From JANNFX01 sp040080075 (GTDB lineage Bacteria > Pseudomonadota > Alphaproteobacteria > Rhizobiales > Hyphomicrobiaceae): a DNA stretch of 25,688 bases. Under the pieces are notes generated by a model. It searched no databases. It was not told where the DNA came from and saw nothing but the letters and a program-made list of their open reading frames with translations. How positions within the stretch are numbered: position 1 is the stretch's first letter; each line of letters starts with the position of its first letter. A program made the translations under genes and the position numbers. Positions 6,668-14,240 of the stretch are shown here, piece after piece. The DNA is taken from the NCBI GenBank assembly GCA_040080075.1, contig JBEBJD010000001.1, positions 1 to 25,688 on the forward strand. The letters are read 5' to 3'.

Positions 6668-7530
6668 TAAACCCTGATCGGAAAATAGCGGTCGACGATT
6701 TCCTGGAAGCGTCCCGAGACACGGACGCGCTCAAGCGCCGCGTTCAAGAGAAACTTGATCTGCGGATCGTTTTTTGGCACCGCGATCGCAATGCCGTCGC
6801 CAAAGAATTTCGGCTCGAAATAGGGGCCGCCCTTAAATTCGCAGCACTTTCGCGACAGTGACCCATTGAGCCAGAACGCCAGGCTGATGCCGTCATCGAA
6901 TAGGGCATCGACTTTCTTTTGTTCAAGTGCTTCACGGGCCTGATCAGGACTTTCGAAACTTTGGATGCGGCTGCCCCGGAAGAAGGCTCTGATAAAGGCT
7001 TCATGCGCCGTGCCCTTGGCGACTCCGATGGTGCGGCCATCGAGACCTTCAGGAGAAATTTCGGGCGTCTCGCCGCCGGACCGGACGGCGAAGCGGCCGG
7101 GAGTGAAGAAATAGCGGTCGGTAAAGTCGACGCTTGCAAGCGATTGGGCGTTCAAGGTGTGGGCGGCTATCACGGCATCAGCTTCGGCGCTTTTTAGTCC
7201 TGAGAACAGCTCTTCCCACGGCCGCACCTTGATATCGCATGCGGCGGCGAGTTCCAAACACAGCGCCCGCGCCAGATCGACGTTCAGCCCTGTCAGAACG
7301 CCTTCATCATCAAAATAGTTGAAGGGTGGGAAATCGCCCTCAGTGAGGAAGCGCACTGCAACCCTCCGCGGCGCATCGGTGGCTGCGGCGGCAGGTCCAA
7401 CGGCATCGGACTGTTGAGCCAGCGAAGGCCCGGCGCTTGTGATTGCGATCACGGCCACGCATGCGATTGAGATCCAAGCCGTCATTAAACGTGCCAGCCA
7501 ATACCTAGCGATTGGGAGATTCAAATTCAT
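6664..7530 (-). CDS. Periplasmic amino-acid-type solute-binding protein (SBP family 3)
   Basis: This secreted binding protein belongs to the polar amino acid ABC transporter type. The 288-residue product has a Sec signal peptide with hydrophobic core WISIACVAVIAITSAG and probable cleavage after SLA. The mature part opens with VRFLTEGDFPPFNYFDDEGVLTGLNVDLARAL, the classic SBP family 3 start. The hinge and closing blocks include GLKSAEADAVIA, GRTIGVAKGTAHEAF, KVDALFDDG and IAIAVPKNDPQIKFLLNAAL. The ATG at 7530 is preferred to a TTG six bases earlier because AAGGTG lies seven bases upstream of it. No permease or ATPase gene adjoins it, so it is an orphan and could serve a distant transporter or act as a sensor. 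The ligand is unknown. Confidence 0.88.
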   Translation of the reverse strand: MNLNLPIARYWLARLMTAWISIACVAVIAITSAGPSLAQQSDAVGPAAAATDAPRRVAVRFLTEGDFPPFNYFDDEGVLTGLNVDLARALCLELAAACDIKVRPWEELFSGLKSAEADAVIAAHTLNAQSLASVDFTDRYFFTPGRFAVRSGGETPEISPEGLDGRTIGVAKGTAHEAFIRAFFRGSRIQSFESPDQAREALEQKKVDALFDDGISLAFWLNGSLSRKCCEFKGGPYFEPKFFGDGIAIAVPKNDPQIKFLLNAALERVRVSGRFQEIVDRYFPIRVY

Positions 7531-7641
7531 CAGCAAGCACCTTGTCGAGTGTCGTGGAGCCGATAGTCTTTATGCTCATTCACGTCCTTTCTTTGCACGA
7601 TTCCCCACAGGTTGTTTTGACCGTTCGGCATCGTACCCAAT

Positions 7642-9252
7642 TTGTGGGGCCGCGCTGTGTCAATCGCCGAGCTTCCTGACAAAGTTCGAAGGCCGGCGAC
7701 GCGTGCTGGTCCCCCGGCCAAATCGGCAATTCTCGAGATTACTCCACTCATCACGGAAATTATTGAGGGCGGGCAAGACGTTGGGTCAATCGCCCCAGTA
7801 TCGATGCCAGCCGCCGGCAGACTGGGCGCGGCTGTCAATCATCTGAAATTCGCGTGGCCCGAGATGTCTGCTGGCTGGCCCGTGTGGGCTTGGCAGATTT
7901 GGTTCGCGACGATTTTGCTCACCTCAATGGCGGCGGCTTTTGTGCTGGGTCCACCGTTGGTCGCTGTGACGGTATTGGCCGGACTTAGTCTGACCTTCTT
8001 TTGTTTTTCTCTGTTGCGAATCCACAGTCTTTGCAATGGTCTCAGACCTATTTTAGCGTTCGAAACTGAGCGATTCCAGGTGCCATCTCAGACGGATGAG
8101 GAACTGCCAGACTATACGATTCTGGTGCCACTGTTTGGCGAGGCGGGCATCGTTACCGATCTTGTCCTGGCTCTTGAAGCCTTAACCTACCCCGTATCCA
8201 AGCTGCAGGTTCTTATCATTCTGGAAGAGGCCGATCAGGCGACGCGAGACGCCATTTTGAGAACGCCTCTACCGGCACATTTCGTGGTGATCACGGTGCC
8301 GCCTGGACAGCCTCAGACAAAACCCAGGGCACTAAATTTTGCATTGCTTGAAGCGCGCGGCGAATATGTGACGGTTTTCGATGCGGAAGATGTGCCCGAG
8401 CCGGACCAGCTGCAAAAGGCGGTGGCCGCCTTCCGGTTCGGCCCAAAAAACCTTGCCTGCGTGCAGGCCCGTCTGAACGTCTATAACCCCGAAAAGAGCT
8501 GGCTCACACGCCAGTTTACGATTGAATATACGATGCTCTTCGATTGGCTGCTTCCAGGCCTGCAAGCGCTGGATTTGCCAGTGCCGTTGGGGGGCACATC
8601 CAATCATTTCCGGAAGTCATATCTCGTTGCCGCTGGCGGGTGGGACCCCTTCAATGTCACGGAAGACGCCGATCTCGGTATCCGGCTGGCTCGCATGGGG
8701 TATGGGGTCAGCGTACTCAATTCGACAACGTGGGAGGAGGCGCCTCACGGGCCTTCGGCGTGGATGCGCCAACGCACACGATGGCTGAAGGGCTGGATGC
8801 AGACGTATCTGGTCCACACGCGCCAGCCATTGCAGTTGTGGCGCGACCTTGGCGCGTGGCGTTTTTGGGGCTTACATGCTCTCATGGGCGGACCGATCGT
8901 GTCGGCCCTGGTGCATCCGTGGTTTTATGTTTTGGCGGCCATGAATGCGTGGCACGGCACCCTTCTTCAAGCGCCCGCCAATCTGAATGGGCAACTTCTT
9001 TGGGCGCTAGGCGTGTTCAATCTTGTCAGCGGATATGCAACCGCTGCGGGGCTAGGAGCCATCGCCGTGCAGCGCCGGTCACGCCCTTGGCTCAGCCTTC
9101 ATACTCTCATCATGCCGGTCTATTGGCTGATGATCTCATATGCCGCATACCGGGCCTTGTTCCAGCTTGTTTCAGCGCCCTACTATTGGGAAAAGACTGA
9201 GCACACGGCTCGCACAGCGCAGCACGATCCTGCTGCCGGAAATGCCGGATAG
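7642..9252 (+). CDS. Membrane glycosyltransferase, GT2 family (processive type)
   Basis: This inverting inner-membrane glycosyltransferase resembles cellulose-synthase-like enzymes. It has 536 residues if the TTG at 7642 is used. Two membrane segments lie at about residues 83-127. A cytoplasmic GT-A domain follows (about 155-385) with LVPLFGEAGIV, the metal-binding FDAEDVPEP (Asp247, Asp250), the catalytic-base motif VTEDADLG (340-345) and the acceptor-binding RQRTRW (376-381). About three further membrane segments lie between 400 and 515. The set matches enzymes that build and export a polysaccharide. No partner genes (BcsB-like, PilZ domain, export protein) adjoin. The start is uncertain: TTG 7642, GTG 7657 and ATG 7804 are all possible, and none has a clear ribosome binding site. 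Confidence 0.85.
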   Translation: MWGRAVSIAELPDKVRRPATRAGPPAKSAILEITPLITEIIEGGQDVGSIAPVSMPAAGRLGAAVNHLKFAWPEMSAGWPVWAWQIWFATILLTSMAAAFVLGPPLVAVTVLAGLSLTFFCFSLLRIHSLCNGLRPILAFETERFQVPSQTDEELPDYTILVPLFGEAGIVTDLVLALEALTYPVSKLQVLIILEEADQATRDAILRTPLPAHFVVITVPPGQPQTKPRALNFALLEARGEYVTVFDAEDVPEPDQLQKAVAAFRFGPKNLACVQARLNVYNPEKSWLTRQFTIEYTMLFDWLLPGLQALDLPVPLGGTSNHFRKSYLVAAGGWDPFNVTEDADLGIRLARMGYGVSVLNSTTWEEAPHGPSAWMRQRTRWLKGWMQTYLVHTRQPLQLWRDLGAWRFWGLHALMGGPIVSALVHPWFYVLAAMNAWHGTLLQAPANLNGQLLWALGVFNLVSGYATAAGLGAIAVQRRSRPWLSLHTLIMPVYWLMISYAAYRALFQLVSAPYYWEKTEHTARTAQHDPAAGNAG

Positions 9253-9271
9253 GGCGGTTTTTTTTGATCGG

Positions 9272-9345
9272 TGGAGCGGGCGATGGGAATCGAACCCACG
9301 TTCGTAGCTTGGGAAGCTACCGTATTACCATTATACGACGCCCGC
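9272..9345 (-). tRNA. tRNA-Gly (anticodon CCC)
   Basis: The minus strand folds as a complete 74-base tRNA. The acceptor stem is GCGGGCG/CGCCCGC, the D-arm is GTATAATGGTAATAC, and the anticodon stem GTAGC/GCTAC encloses loop TTCCCAA with anticodon CCC. The T-arm contains TGGGTTCGATTCCCA, with discriminator U and an encoded CCA end. It decodes GGG. It lies 19 bp past the opposed GT2 gene. Confidence 0.97.
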
Positions 9346-9362
9346 GATCTGTCAGATTCTCA

Positions 9363-9393
9363 ATTATCACAAGGTCCAAGCCGTTGGAAGCAA
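9363..9393 (-). promoter_or_regulatory. Candidate promoter for tRNA-Gly
   Basis: On the minus strand TTGCTT (9388-9393) and GATAAT (9363-9368) are separated by 19 bases. TGT precedes the -10, giving an extended TGTGATAAT. The -10 lies about 18 bases before the mature tRNA 5' end, a suitable distance. The spacing is longer than ideal. Confidence 0.4.
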
Positions 9394-9540
9394 TAGCATG
9401 GCGCCAAAACTGGAAGACTGAGCCTGCGTATAGAGTTGCAAGGCCAGCGAGGGCTTGTACAAATCAACGCGCTGTGGCCACCTGATCCCTGTCTGTCAAC
9501 ACACTTCCCTTCCTGGGGGAAGCCACGATTTCGAGCCCCG

Positions 9541-10509
9541 ATGAATATTCTTGAAGTTAGCCGTGCACGCCAAAAATTCAGCGATCCGGAATGGACCGCA
9601 AAGGGCGATAAGCGCGCCAGCGTACCGCTCGATCACCTCGATACATTGTGGATCAACACGGGCACGCTTTGCAATATCACGTGCCGCAACTGCTATATTG
9701 AATCGAGCCCCGAGAACGACCGGCTCGTTTATATGACGGCAGCTGAGGCCGTGCCATTTCTGGACGAGGCCAAAAACCTTGGTACGCGCGAAATCGGCCT
9801 GACCGGCGGCGAGCCTTTTCTCAATCCCGATATTTTGCCCATCATAGAGAATGCATTGAGCCGGGGCTTTGATGTTCTGGTCTTGACCAATGCCATGCTT
9901 CCCATGCAGAGGCCGCGTCTCAAGGAGGGTTTGTGCGCAATTCATAAATCCTACGGCGAGCGTCTGACGCTTCGGGTCAGTCTCGATCACTACTCCCAAG
10001 ACCTGCACGAAACTGAACGCGGCGCGAGCACCTGGCAAAAAGCGCTCGAAGGCATAGACTGGCTGGCCCACAACGGTTTTCGATTGGCGGTTGCCGGGCG
10101 CACTTGTTGGGGCGAAAGTGAGAGCGATGCCCGGGCAGGTTATGCGCAACTGTTTGCGCAGCGCAGTTGGTCCATCAAGGCTGACGATCCCCGCGCCCTG
10201 ACGCTGTTTCCCGAGATGGATAGTGGCCTCGAAGTACCTGAAATCTCAACTGCCTGCTGGGGCATTCTCAAGAAAAGCCCCTCGCAGATGATGTGTGCTT
10301 CGTCGCGCATGGTGGTGAAGCGCAAGGGGGCGCAAGTACCCGTCGTGCTGCCGTGCACCTTGCTGCCCTACGATGCCGCCTTTGAAATGGGCGAAACACT
10401 GGCGCAATCGGCTAAGGCCGACGGCGGCATGTTCGACCATGGCGCCGTGCGCCTGTGTCATCCCCACTGTGCCCGCTTCTGTGTGCTGGGCGGCGGCAGT
10501 TGTTCCTGA
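9541..10509 (+). CDS. Radical SAM protein of unknown function
   Basis: This iron-sulfur enzyme would cleave S-adenosylmethionine to start radical chemistry. The 322-residue product has the radical SAM cluster motif CNITCRNC (Cys44, Cys48, Cys51) and the SAM-contacting GLTGGEPFLNP (about 86-95). The C-terminal third is rich in cysteine: single Cys near residues 238, 251 and 271, then LCHPHCARFCVLGGGSC at the very end. This arrangement suggests a second cluster of the SPASM or twitch type. The frame opens at 9436, but the ATG at 9541 is chosen because protein-like sequence begins there; no strong ribosome binding site is visible. No substrate peptide or partner enzyme adjoins it. I cannot name its subfamily. 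Confidence 0.85.
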   Translation: MNILEVSRARQKFSDPEWTAKGDKRASVPLDHLDTLWINTGTLCNITCRNCYIESSPENDRLVYMTAAEAVPFLDEAKNLGTREIGLTGGEPFLNPDILPIIENALSRGFDVLVLTNAMLPMQRPRLKEGLCAIHKSYGERLTLRVSLDHYSQDLHETERGASTWQKALEGIDWLAHNGFRLAVAGRTCWGESESDARAGYAQLFAQRSWSIKADDPRALTLFPEMDSGLEVPEISTACWGILKKSPSQMMCASSRMVVKRKGAQVPVVLPCTLLPYDAAFEMGETLAQSAKADGGMFDHGAVRLCHPHCARFCVLGGGSCS

Positions 10510-10543
10510 CAGTTTCTGGCCCCTCGGCTTCCATCCGCTTGAA

Positions 10544-10575
10544 CAAAAAAAGCCCTGCGTGCCAGCGCAAGGCTT
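10544..10575 (-). terminator. Bidirectional terminator between mscL and the radical SAM gene
   Basis: AAGCCCTGCG (10550-10559) and CGCAAGGCTT (10566-10575) form a 10-bp stem with one G-U pair and a 6-base loop. Read on the minus strand the stem is followed by seven Ts, which fits termination of mscL. On the plus strand it is followed by CCTTTTG, so it may also end the radical SAM transcript. Confidence 0.85.
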
Positions 10576-10601
10576 CCTTTTGTCTGCAGGGACGCGCTGG
10601 A

Positions 10602-10997
10602 CTACTTCTTGACGAGTGCGTCGCGGATTTCCTTGAGATAGGTCTCGCTGGCTGGCGGTGCCGCCGGAGCTGCTGCGGGTGCTGGCTTCTTGGCCGCGTT
10701 CATGGCTTTGACCAGAAGGAAGATAGCGAATGCAGTGATCATGAATTTGATGACGGCATTGAGGAACAAGCCGTACTTCATCGCTACGACCTTGGCGGGA
10801 TCGGGATCGGACGTCAGCGCAATCTGGAGCGTCGAGAAATCGATACCTGCCATGGCGAGACCGATCGGCGGCATAATGATGTTTTCCACCAAGGTGCTGA
10901 CGATGGGACCGAACGCGGCCCCCATAATCACACCCACGGCGAGATCTACGACGTTGCCTTTCATGGCAAAATCTTTGAATTCCTGAAGCATAGACAT
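10602..10997 (-). CDS. mscL: Large-conductance mechanosensitive channel
   Basis: MscL forms a pentameric inner-membrane pore that opens under membrane tension to release solutes on hypo-osmotic shock. The 131-residue product begins MSMLQEFKDFAMKGNVVDLAVGVIMGAAFGPIVSTLVENIIMPP, which covers the N-terminal amphipathic helix and TM1. A short periplasmic loop follows, then TM2 (AVIKFMITAFAIFLLVKAMN). An Ala/Pro-rich linker leads to the cytoplasmic helix ETYLKEIRDALVK. Length is normal. GGGGAG lies seven bases before the ATG. The gene is monocistronic, with its own terminator. Confidence 0.97.
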   Translation of the reverse strand: MSMLQEFKDFAMKGNVVDLAVGVIMGAAFGPIVSTLVENIIMPPIGLAMAGIDFSTLQIALTSDPDPAKVVAMKYGLFLNAVIKFMITAFAIFLLVKAMNAAKKPAPAAAPAAPPASETYLKEIRDALVKK

Positions 10998-11355
10998 TTA
11001 ATTCTCCCCCATTCTAGTGCTTTTGTTCTCAGTCAATTTCGCGACTCAAAGCGGGCCGACTATATGTCAGCCCTAAGACGGTCGCAATCGATGCATTGGC
11101 ACCTGATAGTGGGAAATATATTGTAGAAATAAGATGGTAGATGGTTTCGCAGATAGTTCGTTGTGGGCCAACAATTGGAAAAATATCGAGGCCGGTTGAT
11201 GACAGTCAGTTTACCGGTCCGCCTCACTTGCAACAAACCAGACTGGCTATCAATCGCGCCGGTCGTTTTCGCCATAAGATGGCGCCGGGCGCGGCAGTAT
11301 TATGGGGCCGCCGGCAGTCGAGGGAGCGCTGGGCGCCAGGTCAGGGGAGTCGCAG
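10998..11355. other. Divergent intergenic region, mscL / symporter operon
   Basis: This 358-bp gap must hold promoters for mscL (minus) and for the symporter operon (plus). It contains an AT-rich stretch around 11100-11185 and a weak inverted repeat, CCGGT...ACCGG, near 11192-11220. I find no promoter good enough to assert, no RNA gene and no convincing small reading frame. Confidence 0.4.
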
Positions 11356-11616
11356 ATGATCGAACGAAAAGAACGCAAGCCATACTGGCAGCACACCAAA
11401 TGGCAGATGCTGGCAAGTCTCATACCGTTTTTGGCGGTATGCATTATTCTGCCGTTGTATGCGGGGCAGCTAAACGTGAACCGGTTTCTAGGCTTCCCGC
11501 TTGGATATTTTCTGGCCTTGCATGGGGTTGTTTTGATTGCCGTTGTAACGGTGGCCAGCTTCGTCAATAGGCAGGACGCAATCGATCACTGGCACGGCGC
11601 ACATGAAGACAATTGA
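11356..11616 (+). CDS. Small subunit of a sodium:solute symporter (DUF4212 family)
   Basis: This 86-residue membrane protein has two hydrophobic helices (LASLIPFLAVCIILPLYA and YFLALHGVVLIAVVTVASFV), flanked by a Trp- and Lys-rich N-terminus (KPYWQHTKWQML) and an acidic end (DHWHGAHEDN). These features match the DUF4212 proteins that are encoded beside, and presumed to assist, SSS-family transporters. The ATG at 11356 is chosen over an earlier in-frame start because GGGGAG lies six bases upstream. It precedes the large subunit by 42 bp. The molecular role of this small subunit is not established. Confidence 0.85.
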   Translation: MIERKERKPYWQHTKWQMLASLIPFLAVCIILPLYAGQLNVNRFLGFPLGYFLALHGVVLIAVVTVASFVNRQDAIDHWHGAHEDN

Positions 11617-11658
11617 AAATCCCCACATTATTGGGCCGCGCAATAAGGCTCTTTCCGC

Positions 11659-13485
11659 ATGGCGTTGACCAGCGTGCGTGTTGCCCATTCGCGGCTTGGA
11701 ACATACTACGGCATCTTTATCAGTGCGTTTGTGGCTCTTGGGGCCATGACACTGATCCTCGAAGGCCTAGGCGCCTCCAACTCGTTGTTGCGCGGAGTTA
11801 TGCTGCTTGGACCCATCGTCCTTTACGCTGCGATCGCATCCGTTACCTACACGGCCGACCCGCTTGACTATTTTGCATGTGGCCGGCGTGTGCCTGCATT
11901 CTATACGGGGCTCGGTCTTGCCACCGCAGCGCTGGGCGGCACCGGGCTCGTCAGTGTCACAGGAGCGTTTTTTCTCATAGGCTTTGATGCCGTGTGCCTT
12001 GTCATTGGCGGCGTGGCCGGCTTCGTTTTTATGTCGGTCCTTCTGGCACCATTTTTCCGCAAATTCGGTGCCTTCACGATTCCAAGTTATCTGGGGCGCC
12101 GCTTCGATAGCCGCCTCTTGCGCCTCATCGCGGCTGTCCTGCTTGCTGTTCCAGCCGCAATGCTGCTGGCGGCGGAACTAATAACAGGCGCCTATGCCAT
12201 CGAGTTTCTGATGCCCGGCATGGGCGCTGCGTTGACCATTTCCGTGATGGTCACAGTGCTGGCGATGACGCTTGGAACGGGCGGTATGCGCTCGCTAAGC
12301 TGGATCAGTTCGGCGCAAGGCATCGCTGCCCTGATTGCCGTTCTGGTTCCGGTTACAGTGGTGGCCGTCATGCTGACCAATCTGCCATTACCGCAACTCA
12401 GTCACGGTCCGGTTCTGCGCAATGTGGGGCGATCGGAGGCCGCCATGGGTATGCCCCTTGTGCTTCCGCCAGCCCTTGCCTTTGATATGCCCAGTCAGAT
12501 GTTACAGCCAATTGCCAAACGCTTTTCCGATGCGATGAGCAGTGTTGGACCGCTTGCATTCGTCATCACCATGCTAACGACGCTGGCTGGCGTCGCCTCG
12601 GCGCCGTGGCTGCTGACACGCGTCGCGGCGACGCCGGGCGTGTATGAGGCTCGCAAGTCATTGGGATGGGCCACGGTGATGTTTGGCATCTTGATGCTGA
12701 CGCTTGCCTCGATCGCGGTGTTTATGCGTTCTTATGTGTTTGCAATTTTTTCCGGACCCAATGCCGGACAGGTCCCCGATTGGATCAACGCCCTTACCAG
12801 TCTAGGCACCATTGCGGCGGGAAGTGAGGGCGGGCGGCTGCAGATTTCAAACCTAGAGTTTGCCCGCGATGGGATTCTGTTCAGCTTGCCTGTGGCGGCA
12901 GGCTTGCCATCGGCAGCACTCTATCTGACGGCGGCGGGCGTGCTGGCGGCGGCCTTGGCAACGGCGGGGGCTTCGCTGGTCGCACTCGGCAGCTCGATTG
13001 CTGAAGACATCGGCAATGGTCTGTCATTCGATCCCCTGCCAGATAAATCGCGGCTCATAGTGGCGCGATCCGGTTTGGCTATTGCGGCCGTGGCCGGCGC
13101 TTGTCTGGCGGTGCTGGTGCCATCCGATCCCCTCAAACTTGTCTTGTGGGCCTTGGCCCTCACGGGTTCGGCTGCCTTTCCCATCCTGGTGCTTTCCATA
13201 TGGTGGAAGCGGCTCAATGCATTCGGGGCCGTAGCGGGGCTGGTCAGTGGATTTGGTGTGGTGGCGCTCGCCATAGTTGCTGGTGAAACCGGGCAATCCG
13301 AAATCCAGAGCGCATTGTCGGGAGTATTTGGGATTCCGGCTGGCTTTGTGGCAGCGATTGCGGTTTCCCTGGTGACCCCAGCCCCTAGTAAGCATCTATT
13401 CGAATTTGTCCGCGATATCCGCGTGCCCGGCGGAGAAATCATCTATGATCGCGAGACGAGACTCGCCAAACGAAAAAAGACATGA
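11659..13485 (+). CDS. Sodium:solute symporter, SSS family (VC_2705-like)
   Basis: This 608-residue inner-membrane transporter has about 13-14 hydrophobic segments. The first segments run YYGIFISAFVALGAMTLIL and GVMLLGPIVLYAAIAS; then comes DYFACGRRVPAFYTGLGLATAALGGTGLVSVTGAFF, the SSS substrate/sodium region. PSYLGRRFDSR and TMTLGTGGMRSLSWISSAQG-type blocks follow. Pairing with a DUF4212 subunit places it in the acetate/organic-acid-like branch of SSS transporters, but the solute is not known. A weak AAGG precedes the ATG. The regulator gene begins 131 bp downstream, then the serine-cycle cluster, so uptake of a C2 or organic acid that feeds the cycle is a reasonable guess only. Confidence 0.88.
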   Translation: MALTSVRVAHSRLGTYYGIFISAFVALGAMTLILEGLGASNSLLRGVMLLGPIVLYAAIASVTYTADPLDYFACGRRVPAFYTGLGLATAALGGTGLVSVTGAFFLIGFDAVCLVIGGVAGFVFMSVLLAPFFRKFGAFTIPSYLGRRFDSRLLRLIAAVLLAVPAAMLLAAELITGAYAIEFLMPGMGAALTISVMVTVLAMTLGTGGMRSLSWISSAQGIAALIAVLVPVTVVAVMLTNLPLPQLSHGPVLRNVGRSEAAMGMPLVLPPALAFDMPSQMLQPIAKRFSDAMSSVGPLAFVITMLTTLAGVASAPWLLTRVAATPGVYEARKSLGWATVMFGILMLTLASIAVFMRSYVFAIFSGPNAGQVPDWINALTSLGTIAAGSEGGRLQISNLEFARDGILFSLPVAAGLPSAALYLTAAGVLAAALATAGASLVALGSSIAEDIGNGLSFDPLPDKSRLIVARSGLAIAAVAGACLAVLVPSDPLKLVLWALALTGSAAFPILVLSIWWKRLNAFGAVAGLVSGFGVVALAIVAGETGQSEIQSALSGVFGIPAGFVAAIAVSLVTPAPSKHLFEFVRDIRVPGGEIIYDRETRLAKRKKT

Positions 13486-13529
13486 CAGCCCCTTAACGGC
13501 CCTCTAGCGGACTATTGTTCCAGATCATT

Positions 13530-13549
13530 GCGATCTTGGCAAAGATCGC
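13530..13549. promoter_or_regulatory. Perfect inverted repeat upstream of the regulator gene
   Basis: GCGATCTT (13530-13537) and AAGATCGC (13542-13549) are exact inverse copies around GGCA. They lie 67 bp before the regulator start codon and 44 bp past the symporter stop. No U-tract follows, so an operator or an mRNA hairpin is more likely than a terminator. Confidence 0.45.
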
Positions 13550-13616
13550 GATTCTGCGGCGCAATCTGCTGCTTTAGGTGCCTGCAAGTGAGTGAGAAGA
13601 TGATGGCCAGATTACT

Positions 13617-14240
13617 GTGAGCGATAAGACTGCAACGATCGCGATTGCCGACAAGAATCCTGTTGTTCGCAGCGGTCTATCTGAGTTACTGCGCCAGGAC
13701 GGCAGGTTTCAGGTCGCACCGGCCGTCAGCTCTGGCGCGGCATTTATCGAACTCGTAAGCCAGATCAAAGTCGATGTCGGCCTCCTGGGCTGGTCACTAC
13801 CCGATATGACGGGTGGCGAAGTGCTGAGTCAGCTTAAACGCCGGCAGGCTCCGGTGCGGGTGATAATCTACACCGGCGAACGGGCCTCCGATGTACTGCA
13901 TCAGGCCATCAAAGGGGGCGCGCGCGGTTTTATCTCTAAGAGCGACGAGCCCGCCGTGCTCATGGAAACGCTTTCATCGGTTGCCCGCGGGCGGGTGTGT
14001 TTCCCCTATGTCGATATCGTCAATCTGGGGCGCGATCCCCTCGACGTGTTGACGGTGCGCGAGCGCGAGCTGCTGGCGGCACTGGCCAACGGTTGGTCGA
14101 ACCTACAAATTGCAGCGCGAACCGGGATTTCCGAGAACACGGTCAAATATCATCTCAAGAATTTGTACGACAAACTGGGGGTTAAGAACCGGGCGATGGC
14201 GGTCGCCATGTTCGTTTCCAATTCTTCGGCCCGCTCGTAA
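13617..14240 (+). CDS. LuxR/NarL-type regulator with degenerate receiver domain
   Basis: This two-domain transcription regulator has 207 residues and a GTG start. The N-terminal receiver-like domain (about 5-125) keeps the switch threonine (IIYT86G) and the conserved lysine (FISK108). The acidic pair is D12-K13 instead of Asp-Asp/Glu. The phospho-acceptor position in DVGLLGWSLPDMTG is Gly58 instead of Asp. Ordinary phosphorylation is therefore unlikely. The C-terminal helix-turn-helix (about 140-200; LTVRERELLAALANGWSNLQIAARTGISENTVKYHLKNLYDKLGVKNR) is a complete LuxR/GerE domain and should bind DNA. No histidine kinase adjoins. It lies 354 bp upstream of sga on the same strand, so control of the serine-cycle genes or of the symporter is plausible. 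Confidence 0.9.
   Translation: MSDKTATIAIADKNPVVRSGLSELLRQDGRFQVAPAVSSGAAFIELVSQIKVDVGLLGWSLPDMTGGEVLSQLKRRQAPVRVIIYTGERASDVLHQAIKGGARGFISKSDEPAVLMETLSSVARGRVCFPYVDIVNLGRDPLDVLTVRERELLAALANGWSNLQIAARTGISENTVKYHLKNLYDKLGVKNRAMAVAMFVSNSSARS

Noticed and set aside
8544..9200. Alternative plus-strand frame of 218 codons inside the GT2 gene
   Set aside because: It lies wholly inside the glycosyltransferase, whose frame carries all catalytic motifs and membrane segments. The alternative product shows none.
9436..9540. Extension of the radical SAM gene by 35 codons
   Set aside because: The extra sequence (Pro- and Trp-rich) does not look like the family N-terminus and has no ribosome binding site.
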